From: Dichomitus squalens LYAD-421 SS1
Lineage: Eukaryota; Basidiomycota; Agaricomycetes; Polyporales; Polyporaceae
DNA length: 64,000 bases
Reading direction: 5' to 3'
NCBI RefSeq assembly: GCF_000275845.1
Contig: NW_006766891.1
Coordinates: 954,777-1,018,776, forward strand
Position 1 is the first letter of the stretch. Each line of letters starts with the position of its first letter. A program made the translations under genes and the position numbers. Under the pieces are notes generated by a model. The model was not told where the DNA came from. It ran no database searches and saw only the letters and a program-made list of their open reading frames with translations. This document shows, in pieces, positions 33,573 to 46,379 of this stretch.

Positions 33573-35786
33573 ACCACCTCGCGATTCGCTCAGGTCTCAG
33601 CACGATGGCACTGCACTTGAGGCTGTACGCTGCGAATGTCAAAGGACTCGGGCAGGGTTGGTCAGCATCTCACGACGATCCGGCCACGAACGCGCCATAC
33701 CTTCCCATGGGTGTGACTGTGTCGTTCTGACATATCATGTGGCCGTGACGAGACGCGTGTCAGGTTCCACTACCCATACTTGCACTGCATGCCCGTGGTC
33801 AATATGCCCTGGTCGGAGAGTAGCCCAGCCAATGAAACGTTCTCACGTGAAATCTGAGACTGTGGTCGCCGCTCAGTACTCACCAACGGTTTCGAAAGTC
33901 ATGAGACACAAAACGGTACTGATGTTTGTGATCGAAGATGGATGTCAACTTATGACTGCGCACACCAGAATCCTCCGCATGTGTACTAGAGGATACCGTA
34001 GCGCATAGAGTACTTTGGGTCGACGTCGTAGTCCTGGAGGTCGTTGCTCAATATGCAATATCGGAGCGATGGTAGCCTTCGATGCACGGACAGTGAGAGT
34101 GATCTATTGATGTGACTGCACAAGATGTCAATAAAATAGGCGTGGAGCCGCATAGTGAATGGTACTCAAGAGAAGGCACTGCTTGAGACTAGCCTCCGAC
34201 TGAGGAGCTCATGATATTGTCGTGTCTGGAGTAAGTATGTAACCGTTCTGACCTGTAGCATGTTTCACGGAGTTTCCGGATGGCCGCGGAAACCAGCGTG
34301 TTAGGCGCGCGGCACGGCCGGTCGTGTAGAAGGGAGCATTGGTCACCCGTCGTCGTCGGTGGATTGCCGCGAGAATCAAGCTGAATGGTACTGCCTGCCG
34401 TATCGGCCGTACTGGCAGTCCAACACAATTCGAAGCTGAGAAGACCGTCGTGAAGGGCTTGTGTACATCGCACGATGGGCCCTTGTCAGAGTCGCTGACC
34501 TCCGGCTTTCGCTCCGCGCTACGAACAGGTGTTCCGCAAGATATCCTTGCCTTTCTGTGCAGCAGTCAATTCGCCAAATCGGTCAAACGACAACTGTAGA
34601 ATCGTACAGTGAGTCTGGAGTTCGTTCCATGTCAGCAGCAAGCCATCTCTTCGAAGCACAGAAGCCGCCAGTCTAATAGTAGTATTGGCCAAGCATTGGA
34701 AAGTAGTCCTTGGCATTATCCTCAAGTGGGAGTCGCAGCGCCCTTGAAGCCGAGACGACGGAGACGTCGACTGGGTAGAACGGGGCGGCGCCTAAGTGGA
34801 CCCGATCCAATCTATCTAATCAGCTCCGCCACATCGACGTCGCATTTTACGAGCAGACTGAAGCCTACACAACCTTCCACAGTACTGGTGTCTCAAATTT
34901 CGAGGGCGAGTGCATATACGGCGCAGCATATAATGACTCATGCGCTTTGCGATGACAGTGCACCCTGCAAGAAGTGTCCTTCTCCTACATAGACACGCTG
35001 GTATGTTCGTGACCATTGTCCAATCTAAACAGGTCTACACAGAGAGCTCATACTTCCCTTACTACCTCTACGCGAACACAGCCGGTACAAGAATTGAACC
35101 GTTATCGTTCAAGAATTTTGTAACGCCGTAGGCGGTCTCATGTCAGCGTTCTACTCCGCATTCAAGTTGACTCGCGAGTGGTATAGGGATCCAATACGGT
35201 TGGACCTGCCATCATCGACCAACCTGCCACCTACTTTGTCAGGCCGTCACGAAAGAGCGCTCCTTCCCTGATCAGGCAGCTGGCAGGTTGGACGGTGGTG
35301 GCGGGTTCGGCAGTATCTCCCTGTTTATGTATGCATTCCACATTGAATCGTACCGGAGGCCAGGGTGGGCGTGGCTCCACAAGGCCACCAAGCTTATCAA
35401 CCATCTTAGTATGTGTTTGCAATCACTGCGTTCAAGTGGTGATCAGCTACGTGGCTTCATTAACCTCTTGCCCATCGTATATGCTTGTGGTGAAACCAGA
35501 CGCTCCGGATGAGCCGTGGCACCATGTAAGGCGTCCTTCCGACTGCATCATGGAATCCAGCGTTTATGTTGTATGATTTTTGCGATAGAAACCCACCTGA
35601 TCAGATAACTGGAACGAAATAAGTTCCTCTATCCTGAAGCTATTGTCCGCCCGATCGGTCCCGCTTAACGGCCCGCCACTCCAGTGCCGACCACCCGTCC
35701 CCTCAACTGACCTGGACTATTCTCTTCTTACACGACCACCATCGACCTCTGCTCATAATCTTGTCCGACCTCTCAGCCATCCACCC
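33573..35786. other. Intergenic, includes the left part of a tandem duplication
   Basis: No gene seen. From about 34.24 kb the sequence is recognisably similar to 40.15 kb onward (for example GGTCACCCGTCG at about 34350 and 40245), and from 35.6 kb to the FunK1 B start it matches 41.5-41.7 kb. The cerato-platanin gene that accompanies the right-hand copy is absent here. Confidence 0.6.
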
Positions 35787-38414
35787 ATGGAAACTCTGTT
35801 GTGTTCCCCAGCACATATCGACCACAGTACTTTCTTGCAGACGTTCTGGCCGCTTCCTGCAGCCGACACACCCATCCTCAGGCAGAATCCCGCCCCAACC
35901 GATCATACTGTACGTGCTTTTCGCGATGCAGTAGCAAGAGCATCTGAACGTCAGAAGCGCACTCCTGCTGAATATATGGTGCGTTTATCTCCATCATGCA
36001 CGTTGTCAGGACTTTGGCCTAACCACCGTGGCACATGAGGTGTGGTTGGTCGACAAGCTGAAGTTGTGCAGCACGCATATGCTGTCCATTGAACCCCCAG
36101 TGCGCGATGAATCTCTATGGGGCAGCTATCAATGGGGTCATCTGCAACCCCTCGACGATGTGCGCCCTGCATGGGCCCTCCCTCAGGTGCTCTTCCTGTT
36201 CACAGACGGGTTTCCTTCGCAAGAGGCCTGTACTCAGATCATAGTGAAGTTCGAGCACCAGTTCACTCTCCAGCATCTCACCGCGCTATACATGGTGGTT
36301 GTCCACAATGACTCCCTGCGGCTCGTGCGCTACGACCGCTCGGGCACCATTGTCACTCCATGTACAGACTTCATCAGCGACCCAATGGTCCTTCCTGATC
36401 TCTTCTGGCGCCTCTCGGTGCTGACTGACGAGCAACTTGGTATGGATCCTACGGCTACTCCGATACTCCCTGGCTCCCCCGAACACGCGTTCATGGACGA
36501 CCTCGCTCGCAAACGTGTGGAAACCGACATAGACTGGCACGACGGGGCCGCAGTACCAGACATCGCCGACTCGCCCGATCCTGCGAGCGCACAGCAATGG
36601 AGCAACGCGCGGAGCTGGTTTCGGGATTCGATCCACCCGAAGCCCGACGATCTGCTGTTGGCCCGGGACTTCACAGATGACCACCCGCGATGGAAGCTGC
36701 ACGTACCTGCTGGGGCCGACGCGCCCCCGCACGAGTTCCTCGTCGGGGCGCCGATCGCGTTCAGTCCCTCCGTGCAGTTGAACACGCTCGACCAGCGGAA
36801 TCCCCGCGTCTTCGCGGCATATGACTGCACGACGAGGCAGCTCGTGTGCTTGAAGGATACGTGGAGAACGCACAAGGAGGAGAGATATTGGGGCAGACGC
36901 GAGGGGCTAGTGCTCGAGATGTTGAACAAGGCTGGAGTACCATTCGTTCCGACGCTCGTGTGCGAGGCGGAACTCCCTGGACAGGTGACGCAGACCCAAC
37001 GGTTCCGGGACAGCGAGGATGGATATGGTACTCCACACATATTGGAGGTGCTCGCGCATTACAGAGTGGTGACGAAGGAGATTTGTGTATCCCTCGAGGA
37101 GATCAAGACGAGTCGTCAGTTGGTTCAAATTATAGGTGACTGTATCACTGGTGAGTTCGCCATCCTTTGAGGGCCCTCGCAGATTATGGCCTGACCTGGA
37201 CGCTTTTAGGGCACGCTGAAGCCGCGAAGTCGTGTAGCATCCTCCATGGCGACATTAGCTATAGCAACATCATGATCTGCCCGATTGTGGACTCCACGAC
37301 AGACCCCGGCAACCCGACTGTGAAGTGGCGCGGGATGCTCATTGACTGGGAGCTTTGCCGACCTGTCCCAACGCCGGAGAATATCTGGAGGGTCTGCTTC
37401 ATTGATGGTGGGGTAAGTCGTCCTCTCGGATACACACTTTTGTTGCGGCTGCTTATCAACGTGAGACTGCCGATCATGTAGCGCTCATGGGGGTACGTCT
37501 CGGTGGAATACATACGCATCGGACGTAAAGCCCTCAAAACACCAGACGAGCTCGAGTCATTCTTCTACGTCCTCCTAGAGGCGGCAGCCTACCATCTTCC
37601 CAGCAACCTCGAGGACGAACAAAAGTTTGTGGACGCGTTCTTTTCCACCTCACTCCAACCGGGTGTTTCTACTCATTGCGGTTGGGGCGTCTCTAAGTGG
37701 AAGCTGTATGCGCTCGACCAGTGTCGCATCCTCCGTGCACCCGCCAGAGACGGCAGTGAGCTGCGTTTCTACCGGCGCCCCCGCCAGGACGTCGAAGAGG
37801 ACGGGACTGAGCCGGTCGACCACGCGTTCAATGCTCTCCTCCTGGAGTACCTCTCGTGGTGCCACGGAGTACTCCGCGTCAACTGGAGACGCCTACGGAG
37901 GTATCCCTATGACCCGCCTGCTGGGCCCAATCCCGCGATAGACGAGCTTGACGTCGATAAGCTTGCCGCGAAGTTGAATGACCACGATGCAGTGCGGGAG
38001 TTGTTCGCGTCTGCGCTGAAGGTCTGGCCTGAGTATCCTGTGGATCTCGCCCTGCCGGCTGTTCAATCCGAACCCGGGCGGCCCGAGGATGGGGAGGCTT
38101 CTTCGAAGGCAGCGGCACTGGATGGTCAGGCTGGAGGAGAGAACGAGCGTGCGCCGGAGGAGAGCGGGGTAGAAGTCGGTGGCGTTAAAGCGCAGAGGAT
38201 GACGAAGACGCAAACCAAGGAGCGCAGGAAGCAAACTAACAAAACAGCGGAACGGACAGAGAAGAAAGCGGGCGAAGCGGGTGCAAATTTGGGGAAGCCG
38301 CTCCCGAGCGAGCTCAAGATTCGAGTCAGTATCCCTGTTCGAAGCTCGCGGCGCATTCGGGGTGAACCTGCCCCAGATCCGGACGAGCCGCCTTCTAAGC
38401 GCAGCCGTCTATAG
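34240..38414. repeat. Tandem segmental duplication, left unit
   Basis: Paired with 40150-44293 at an offset of about 5.9 kb. It includes a diverged non-coding part and the FunK1 kinase B. Gene starts differ by 5910 bp. Boundaries are approximate, set by eye. Confidence 0.65.
35787..38414 (+). CDS. FunK1-type protein kinase B
   Basis: Four exons (35787-35978, 36040-37150, 37210-37412, 37482-38414) close in phase to 813 codons, 812 residues. The N-terminal segment ends EYM at the first intron, then WLVDKLKLC. The middle domain contains LVRYDRSG and LTDEQLGMDP. The nucleotide-binding part has VCLKDTW with a Lys, the catalytic loop is LHGDISYSN, and the metal-binding motif is LIDWE instead of DFG. 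The C-terminal tail is Lys/Glu-rich and ends with a basic SKRSRL, possibly a nuclear signal. FunK1 kinases are fungal-specific and expanded in mushrooms; substrates are unknown. It is a tandem duplicate of kinase C; the last exon has exactly the same length (933 nt) in both. Confidence 0.9.
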
Positions 38415-38769
38415 ACTGGGCTACCGTGTACTGTCGGGTCCGCGGACAATAATACCAATGTATCTCATAGACTGCAGTGACTTTGTGTATATCATCCTGG
38501 TTGTCTTCTCATCCATGCCCAACATACTCGGATATGGTGTCTGCTCGCACGGTCACAACTCTCAGACGACTTAAGCCATCACTTCACAACCGTGACTTCG
38601 AACACGAGGGCAGCGGTTTGCGTGACAGAGTGGACTACGTGTGCAAAAGCGTGTCGTGTGTGCCTTCACTTGTTCAGCAATAACGCTCAGTAATCACCAA
38701 AGGGCGGTCAGTGACGGCATACAACAGGTGGGCTCCATGACCTTACAACCTTCAAGTTTCTGTAGTTTA
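38415..38769. other. Intergenic, 3' side of FunK1 B
   Basis: No gene seen; ends at the MITE described next. Confidence 0.5.
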
Positions 38770-39184
38770 CAGCGATGTGCAGAATGATACGGAAAACGCA
38801 TTTCGCGCGAGACCGGCGCTCAGAGAGACGCCAGACGGTCACGGGACTCAAACACTGACCGCTGTGACTTTGTTACTCATTGTGACAGAGGTGTGACACT
38901 TGGCCCTGAAGCACAAATGCGAGTTCTCTTCATTGGGCAAGTTAGTTATTGCTTCATGAGACATAGATCATGCCTTATATGTTATAATAATTTTTGATAT
39001 GCTCCTCTATCTGCTATTATGAGCCTTGGGGGACCATCCTGAAGGGCTACTGTGACCAGGATAGCGCTCGGTCTCCGGCTCTTTCCTGGTGTCCGACAGC
39101 CCGGCACAGCGTTTGGGTCTCCGAGCGCCCAACAGGCGCTGGCTCACAAAAAATGCGTTTTCCGTATCATTCTGCACATCGCTG
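38770..39184. mobile_element. 415-bp MITE with TA target duplication
   Basis: Perfect inverted ends of about 34 bp starting CAGCGATGTGCAGAATGATA at 38770 and on the opposite strand at 39184, each bordered by TA. There is no coding capacity. The TA duplication fits Tc1/mariner or PIF/Harbinger-type mobilisation. The ends differ from those of the 31.8-kb and 8.2-kb elements, so this is a third family. Confidence 0.88.
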
Positions 39185-39509
39185 TAACGTTGATCAGCGT
39201 ACGTATTCGGTCATGAACTCCGAGCCTGACGAAGCTTCGGCTACCAAAAAGGCAGCAGTATACCTTCATGCGTCTTCTTGTGTAAGCCACAAACAGATGC
39301 CTCGCAGTCATACATGTGCATCACGGTATATCAATCAGAAGACATTTGACTAGAGTTGCACCAATGCAATGTCCGAATATGCGTCAAGTCCATCAGAATT
39401 CGTGCATTCACCGTGTACAACAATTCCCCACGGTGGTGTAGTCATGGCCTGCGAGAAACGCATTCAGTATAAGTTGTGCAGCGACCCGGAGCTGATGTCA
39501 GACTTACCT
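39185..39509. other. Intergenic, 3' side of cerato-platanin 3
   Basis: No gene seen. Confidence 0.5.
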
Positions 39510-39950
39510 CTACAGCCCACAGACAGAGCTGTCAACAAGGGCCGCAACAGCATCGACGCGCCCCACTTCAGTGGCCTGTCCATTCGTAAGGTCATTGAGC
39601 GCCGCAAGCGCGATGTTCCACGTCCCAGCATCCGCATGGTCAATTGCGAGCACGTGAATGCTCTTCCCGTTGTAGCTCAGCTCCCAGCACGTCCCGCACT
39701 GGTCGCTGTTCCAGCCCGGGATCACGCCCGCACCGCCAATGTAGGGAAACGACGGGAGGCTGTCGAAGGTCGTGAAACCCTTGGTGAGCAGCCCATGTGA
39801 GCCGTCGGAGCAGGCGGTGGTAGCCAAAGAGTTCGAGCCGTTGTCGTAAGTCTGGTCGTAGGAGACCGAGACGGAGGAAGAGGTTGTCGCGCCAAGCGCG
39901 GTGGGAATGAAGGCGGCGAGGATGGAGAGGGTGAAAGTCTTGAACTGCAT
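39510..39950 (-). CDS. Cerato-platanin family secreted protein 3
   Basis: Single-exon, 146 residues. The signal peptide MQFKTFTLSILAAFIPTALG is followed by VSVSYDQTYDNG, CSDGSHGLLTKGFTTFDSLP, CGTCWELSYNG and the C-terminal SSVCGL, with all four cysteines. It is close to cerato-platanin 2 and lies between two FunK1 kinases. A TATATAA box sits about 131 bp upstream. Two bases after the stop is GTAAGT, matching the arrangement in cerato-platanin 2 and suggesting a 3'UTR intron. The equivalent gene is missing from the left duplicated unit. Confidence 0.92.
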   Translation of the reverse strand: MQFKTFTLSILAAFIPTALGATTSSSVSVSYDQTYDNGSNSLATTACSDGSHGLLTKGFTTFDSLPSFPYIGGAGVIPGWNSDQCGTCWELSYNGKSIHVLAIDHADAGTWNIALAALNDLTNGQATEVGRVDAVAALVDSSVCGL

Positions 39951-41696
39951 TATGGATGGTACTGAAGAAACGGCGGAAAAAAAGGGTCCAACGACGAAGC
40001 GAAGGCGAAGGAGAAGATGTTCGAAGTTAAGGAGAGTACGAGATGCACTGCTGGAGACTTACCTCCATCTGACGGACCTCTTATATAGGCGACGTTTGCT
40101 GCAATGCGCTCTTGCCAAACGATCCGATCCACGTCGCGGTGGGCGTGCGTCCTTGCCGACCTTCAGCACGTTTCACGCAGTTCACAAACGACGGAAATCA
40201 GGGCTTAGGCGCACACAGCCGGTCGGGTAGAAGGGGGATATCGGTCACCCGTCGCCGTGCAAGGCGGCGGTCTGCACACACAACGCTGTCACTGGATCGC
40301 CATGAACGGGCTTTCTGCGCGGCCGTGGGCGAAACGGCACCACGTTCCCATCGAACCTAGTAGAAAGACAGGCTGTACAGCACTGCCTCTAGCATCGGCT
40401 GTACTTGGGAGAAGAGCTGAGAAACCGGCAGAGTCGTATCGATATTGTTCGGGAACCCGGTGCACTCGTCGAGATCCTATTCGAAGGCTACGCCACGCGC
40501 GCGTGTTTCGCAAGGAATGGACACCTCTTCACGTACCGGCTTCGTTGAAATGTGTCGGCCACGATGGCGCTATTGCAGACATTCTGTCAGCACACACGTG
40601 CAGTAAAATATTACACATACATACATCATTCGGTCCGCACACCTACAGCCGACAACGTCTTGGAAGACAACGCACAAGGCGATTGTGAAGTCGTACAGTG
40701 GCACGCAGGGTTCAGCGAGCGTTCAGGAAGGAACAACAGAAGTCAAGCAAGCAAGTAGTTCCCATCAAGCATGTCTCTCCTTTCTGCCGTGGACAAGTTG
40801 CAAGTATAAAAGGGCCTAGTCGGTCAAAGTTGCAATGGCAGCTTCGGAAGAGTCCAAACGTCTCGTAAGCGTCTACTGAGATCCCGACCCGATCTGCCGC
40901 CGCTCCGCCACGTCGACGTCCGCGTTCGGTCACCGTTGCTTGAACGTGAACGTAACATCTGGCAAGGCTTGTAATTTGCCTCTGCCATCTCATGCATACC
41001 ACTGTATGTTCATTATACTACCAAGTTAGCCACTTATCGTTTAACCAGGTATACCTTCGACAAACCGGTACGTCCAGATCTGTATTCATGTGAAGCTCAC
41101 TAATTCCCCTGGCTATCTGAGTCCCAGCTGTTCTAAGCTTTGAGACTGCCTTTAGCTCACATGTCAGTAATGCACAGTCTCGGCTTTGGCGCCCTTCTTC
41201 TATAACTATAATCACTAGGAAGTGTTGGCTGTTCAGCCGATCTCCATGTAGCAGCATATGGGACCTGTCTGGATGAACTGAACTCAGTAAGGCTGGGAAT
41301 ACGAATCTTGACAATCCGGTAACTCGAACGAGACCATGGGTCAAGGAGCGGCATGGCCCAATCCTCCTCGCTTTTGCCGTGGTGTGACGACGTCTTGTGA
41401 TGTTAAAAAAAGCTCACGTCCTATACAACACTTTCCAGGGCGGCCACCGAGTCTATATTGTATAATATCTGCGATGGCAGCTTACCAGACCAGATAGACA
41501 GAAAGAGCAAGGTCCTCTGAGTACTCCGTCCTCAAGCTATTGTTCGCTCGATCGGTCCCCGCTTAACGAGCCACTGCCCGCCCCCACGCCACTTGCCGAC
41601 TGTTCCTCGAACTGTTGCAGCGACCTGGAACATCTCCTCTTACCGCACCATTACCTACCGCCACTCATACATTTACCTTCGCTCTGTCATTCACTC
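39951..41696. other. Intergenic between cerato-platanin 3 and FunK1 C
   Basis: Holds the two divergent promoters. From about 40.15 kb it is the right-hand copy of the duplicated block. No further gene seen. Confidence 0.5.
40081..40087 (-). promoter_or_regulatory. TATA box of cerato-platanin 3
   Basis: TATATAA on the minus strand about 131 bp before the ATG, followed by GAGGTCC as in cerato-platanin 2 (TATAAGGAGGTC). Confidence 0.5.
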
Positions 41697-44293
41697 ATGG
41701 AGTCCCTCATTAGGCGGCCAGCACGGATCGACTACGATATCTTCCTGCGAACGTTCTGGCCGACTCCCGCTCGCGACGCATCCATTCTCCGGCGGAATCC
41801 CGCTCCCACTAAGTATACCGCACGCTCTTTCCGTGATGCGGTAGCGAAAGATTCTGAACGCCAGAGCCGCACGCCTGGGGAATACATAGTACGTCTCCGT
41901 GCACATTCAGTGGAAACGGGGTCTGACCACAGTGGCATAGCAGATGTGGTTGGTCGATAAACTGAGGCTCTGTCGGACGTACTCTCTGTCCCTTGAACCT
42001 CTAGCGCAAAATGGCGAACAATGGGGTCGTCTGCAACCCATCAGCGATCGGCGTCCTGCATGGGCCCGTCCTCAAGTGTTCTTTCTGTTCACCACCAGTT
42101 TTCCTTCACCAGAGGCCTACTCTGATATCATAGAGAAGTTCGAGCACCAGTTCATTGTCCAGCATCTCATCTCGATATATATGGTCATCATGGACCGATA
42201 CTGCATGCGGCTTATGCGCTACGACCGCGCTGGCTCTATCCTCACCCCATGGAAGGACTACACCCGCGATCCGATTGTTCTCCCCGACCTGTTCTGGCGC
42301 CTCTCAGTGCTCACCGACGAGCAACTCGGCTTGGACCCGACGGCGATTCCAATACTCCCTGGTTCCTCGGAGGACGTGTTCATGGACGACCTCGCCCGGA
42401 AACGCGTTGACACGGACATATCCTGGCGCGAGGGCTCTACGATTCCAGACATCATAGACTCTCCGGACCCTGCTAGTGCACCGCAGTGGAGTTACGCACG
42501 CAGCTGGTTTGGGGACTCGATATACCCCGCGCAAGACTCAATGGCACTCCCGGACTTTGCACACGATCACCCGCGATGGAAGCTGCTCGTTCCTTCTGGG
42601 GCCGACGTTCCGCCGCGGGAGTTTCTTGTTGGGGTCCCGATCGCGTTCCGCTGCTCTGAGAAGAGAGACGTGAAAGTAGACGAACGCAACACCCGCGTCT
42701 TCGTCGCGTACGATTGCACGGCGAGGCAGCTCGTGTGCTTGAAGGATACCTGGAGAGCTGACAAGGAGGATACCTACCAGGCTGAACGCGAGGGGACTGT
42801 GCTGGAGAAGCTGAATGGAGCCGGGGTCCCTTTCGTTCCGACACTCATATGCGATGCCGATTTGCCTGGCCAAGAGACGCGGACGCAGCGATTCTGGCCC
42901 ATCGGGGATATTCATGATTGTGCGAAAGATCCGGTGCAGCGCGCACACTACAGATTGGCGACGAAGGAACTCTGCATGCACCTTTGTGAAGTCAAGAGGA
43001 GTCGTACGCTGGTTTCGATCATTGGCGATTGCGTTACTGGTGAGTACAGCACCTTCAATATGCACAACAGCACAGGCGCTGACGTGAACGCTTCTAGCAC
43101 ATGCTTCAGCGGCGGAGTTGGTGAACATCCTGCACGCCGACATCAGCTACGACAATATCATGATATGCCCGACCGTGGACTCTACAACAAACCCCGCGAA
43201 ACCAACCGTGAAGTGGCGAGGGATGCTCATCGATTGGGAGTTCCCTCGACCTGTCCCTACCCCCGAAAATCTCCTCGCCGTCGCCCGCATTACCAGCAGA
43301 GTAAGTCGTCCCTTTCACCTCTCATCGACCACTCTGCTCACAACTTCACCAATCGTGCAGCGGTCTTGGAAGTATGCATCCGTTGAATACATGCAGGCCG
43401 AACAGAGAGCTCTCCACACACAGGACGAGCTCGAGTCGTTCTTCTATGTCCTCCTGGACGGGGCTGTCCGCCATCTTCCCAGCAACCTTGAGAGCGTACG
43501 GGAGTTTGTGGACGCGTTCTTCGCCACGACACCATCTCAGAATTACCCTCACGGCTGGAGCGTCTCCCCCTGGAAGCTGGACGCACTCGATCAATGTCGC
43601 ATCCTCCGTGCGCCCGCAAGGGACGGCAGTCAGCTACAGTTCTACTGGCACTCCCGCAGGGGAGGCGACGAAGACGGCGCCGAGCCCATCGACCACGCAT
43701 TCAACGCTCTCCTCCAGGAGTACCTCTCGTGGTGCCACGGAGTCCGTCGCGTCCACTGCGACTCGAAACTCTGGCACCGTGAGTATCTGCCCCCTGCCGA
43801 GCCCAACCCAGCGATCAAGAAACTGGATGTCGGGGAGCTTGCGGCGAAGCTAGACGACCACGGCGCCGTGCTGGCGTTGTTCCAGTCTGCGCTGAAAGCG
43901 TGGCCAGAATATCTGGTGGACGTCGCCCCACCAGCTGTTGTCAAACCCGAGCCGCGGGAGGATGGAGAGGCGTTTTGGAGGGCGATGGCGCTGCAGGGTG
44001 GAGTGGGCGAAGGCACCGCGCCTGCGGCGACGGAGAGCGAAGTGCTGGCCCGTGACGCGAGGATGCAGATGCTGAAGATGAGTGCTGAGGAGCGAAGGGA
44101 GCGAGTTGCGGAGACGAGAAAAGAGGACGCGGCGAAGGAGAAGATGCGCGAGGCGGGAGCAGCTTCGGTGAAGCCGCCCCCGAGGAAGACCAAGCCCCGG
44201 GTTAATTTGCCCGTTAGAAGCTCGCGGCGCATTCTGGGGGAACCTGCCACAGATCCGGACGAGCCGCCCTCCAAGCGTCGCCGCCGACGATAA
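40150..44293. repeat. Tandem segmental duplication, right unit
   Basis: Counterpart of 34240-38414 with an offset of about 5.9 kb; non-coding part diverged, FunK1 part well conserved. Confidence 0.65.
41697..44293 (+). CDS. FunK1-type protein kinase C
   Basis: Four exons (41697-41888, 41944-43039, 43098-43300, 43361-44293) close in phase to 808 codons, 807 residues. Order and motifs match kinase B: FWPTPARDASILRR, MWLVDKLRLC, LMRYDRAG, LTDEQLGLDP, VCLKDTWRADKE, catalytic loop LHADISYDN, and LIDWEFPRP. The Gly of the usual HGD is Ala here, while the catalytic Asp is kept. The tail is Lys/Glu-rich and ends in KRRRR, a plausible nuclear signal. Exons 1, 3 and 4 have the same lengths as in kinase B, showing a fairly recent duplication. 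Function as for other FunK1 kinases, unknown. Confidence 0.9.
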
Positions 44294-44567
44294 GACGCAA
44301 CTTATACCGTAGTCTCGATACTTCAGCCGACGTTCCTCTCTATCTGCTGTAGCCCTGCACTTATCATTATTGTCCTATTTGTCATCGTATCTTTCTCAGT
44401 AGCACTAGATAGACCAGATCGCCGGCACGGTTCTGTCTGTACACGCTTGCTCGTACCCGAGTACCTTGCATAGCGGGCAATCACTAATTTGTAATCATAT
44501 TGAGATTCGAGGGACGGCATAGTGCATAGATTCATACAGTTAGCATAAAGTTACATGGCATGGATCA

Positions 44568-45803
44568 TTACTTTCCCGGTTTCTGTTTTTCGCGAACACA
44601 CAACGCAGGCATCCAGACCACACGACCACCATCCAGCTCGAGTTCAATCAAGCCCATCAGGTAGATATCCAGAAGTTTGAACCCCTCTGGGCCGACCTTC
44701 CAATGGTCGGAAGTACAGACCCGAAACTCCGCGCGCTTGTTCTATAATTCAGTTCAGTAATGCCTCGCCAGAGAAAGCAGCTATGGGAAACCTACCATGA
44801 GCGCGGCCACCCAGTGGTTGAGGGACTCTGCGATGATCGAGACGACCTGGGTCGAGGTGAGGGTACCCTGAGCGTACATACATCTTTGAGGACAGAAAAT
44901 ATATCCGGGCCACTGGAAGCATAAATTGATGATGAGCCACCGCCGCACAGGCCACAATCGCACGCTAATTCAATCAGCACTCACCGAATACTCGATGTCT
45001 GGGTTGACGATGAGGAGTTCGTTCGTTGCGAGCTCGGACTCGACCTTGGAAGCGTCTTTACCCCACTCTGCAATGCAAACTCCGGGCTGGCCTCTTTGCG
45101 TGAACACGAGGATGTGCTTCGCTACATACGTATTCGCTGGGATGCGAAGAGGAACAGGCGTGAGGATGTCCGGACGAGGTATCTCCTCCGGGATGTCACC
45201 GGGATGCAGGTAGCCTGCAGCGACATTGGGAACGGCTTGCATGCTGTACGGAGGCTGTTTTCTCCAATAATTATGGAAGACTTTGGGGGTCTCGCCAGGG
45301 ATAGGAAACCGAGAATGGGGAATGGGCGAGGGAATCTCCTGCAATGAGGGCAAGTCGCCGTCGGTGGTGAGAATGACCCAGGGATACCCGGATAGGCCGT
45401 CCACCCAGGGGCCTTTGAAAGCCAGATTGAGTGGGCGGAGAGGTCGCGTTTGGGGCGTGCACGCAGGTGCATTGTTTTGCGCTGGAGGGGCCCCGATTCG
45501 CTCCGGGAGGCGATGCTCTTTGGCACATGGCATAAGATCTTTCCGATGCGCAGGTAAGGTCAGCCTGGCGGAGCCCATAGGTTTCGAGTTCGTTGAAGGC
45601 GCATGTGCAGTGTAGGGGATAATCTTGAGAGCAGGGTGTGTCTGCTTGGTGTTGGCGTGTACTGCGCCAGCCCCTTGAATGTTGTGAGTACCGCCCTGAG
45701 TACGAGGAGATACACAGGGAGGACACATCGAGGAAGAGGCGAAGGCGTAAGGAGTACCTGCAGCTGGAGCTGTTGTGTCAATTTGCCAGGTATGATATAT
45801 CAT
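44568..45803 (-). CDS. Uncharacterised protein, three exons
   Basis: Exons 45803-44985, 44867-44796 and 44741-44568 close in phase to 355 codons, 354 residues. The open frame continues upstream to 45995, but a TATAAA lies at about 45874-45879, so the ATG at 45803 (MIYHTWQ) is preferred. The N-terminal half is low-complexity, rich in Pro, Ala and Thr. The C-terminal half is ordered-looking: WVDGLSGYPWVILTTDGDLP, HILVFTQRGQPGVCIAEWG, VVSIIAESLNHWVAALM, and a final EGFKLLDIYLMGLIELELDG. I do not recognise a family. There are no membrane segments or signal peptide. Confidence 0.65.
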
Positions 45804-46379
45804 CTCGAGACAGCAAGTGATGAGCAGAGGATCGGAAGCGTGTTGGTGTCTCCTTGGTATAAAGAGAGCGCACTTTATATCTGCAAAGATCGCAAAGCTG
45901 ACAGAAAAAGCATTGAGGTCGTTCTGAGGTGAAGCGTCGACAAAGCTGGGAGCAATCTGACCACAAAGCTGGTTACCCACGATGGTGAACCTCAACGCCG
46001 AAGCGGCATGGCTAGACTATATGAGATGAGAAGATCCACAGAAGAAACCGGGTTGTGTGTCCGTTTCGCATAGCATGGGGTGTTTTCGGATGCATCACAA
46101 CTTTGTCAAGGCGGTCGATGCGGAACAGTGCGCGACGGTGTGGGTCCGACGCTGGCATGGCGTTCAGTGGCGGGATTGCCATTCGCGGTGGATGAGCGCC
46201 TGTCAGGCAGACGGACCGGGTTGCCGCCTGATGCTGCCACGACGGCGAGTGGGACTTTGCGTCTTGTGCAATTGTATCCCACCACTTGGCTCGTCCATCA
46301 TCTTGCTGTATCTAGACTGACTCGATTGACACACGGGTTGCCCATCATATATAGCTCGCACGCAGGTGACTAGCGCGCC
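45804..46379. other. Divergent promoter region
   Basis: Lies between the minus-strand orphan gene and ALG2 (+). No gene seen. Confidence 0.5.
45874..45879 (-). promoter_or_regulatory. TATA box of the 354-residue orphan gene
   Basis: TATAAA on the minus strand about 70 bp before the chosen ATG at 45803. It helps decide the start. Confidence 0.45.
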
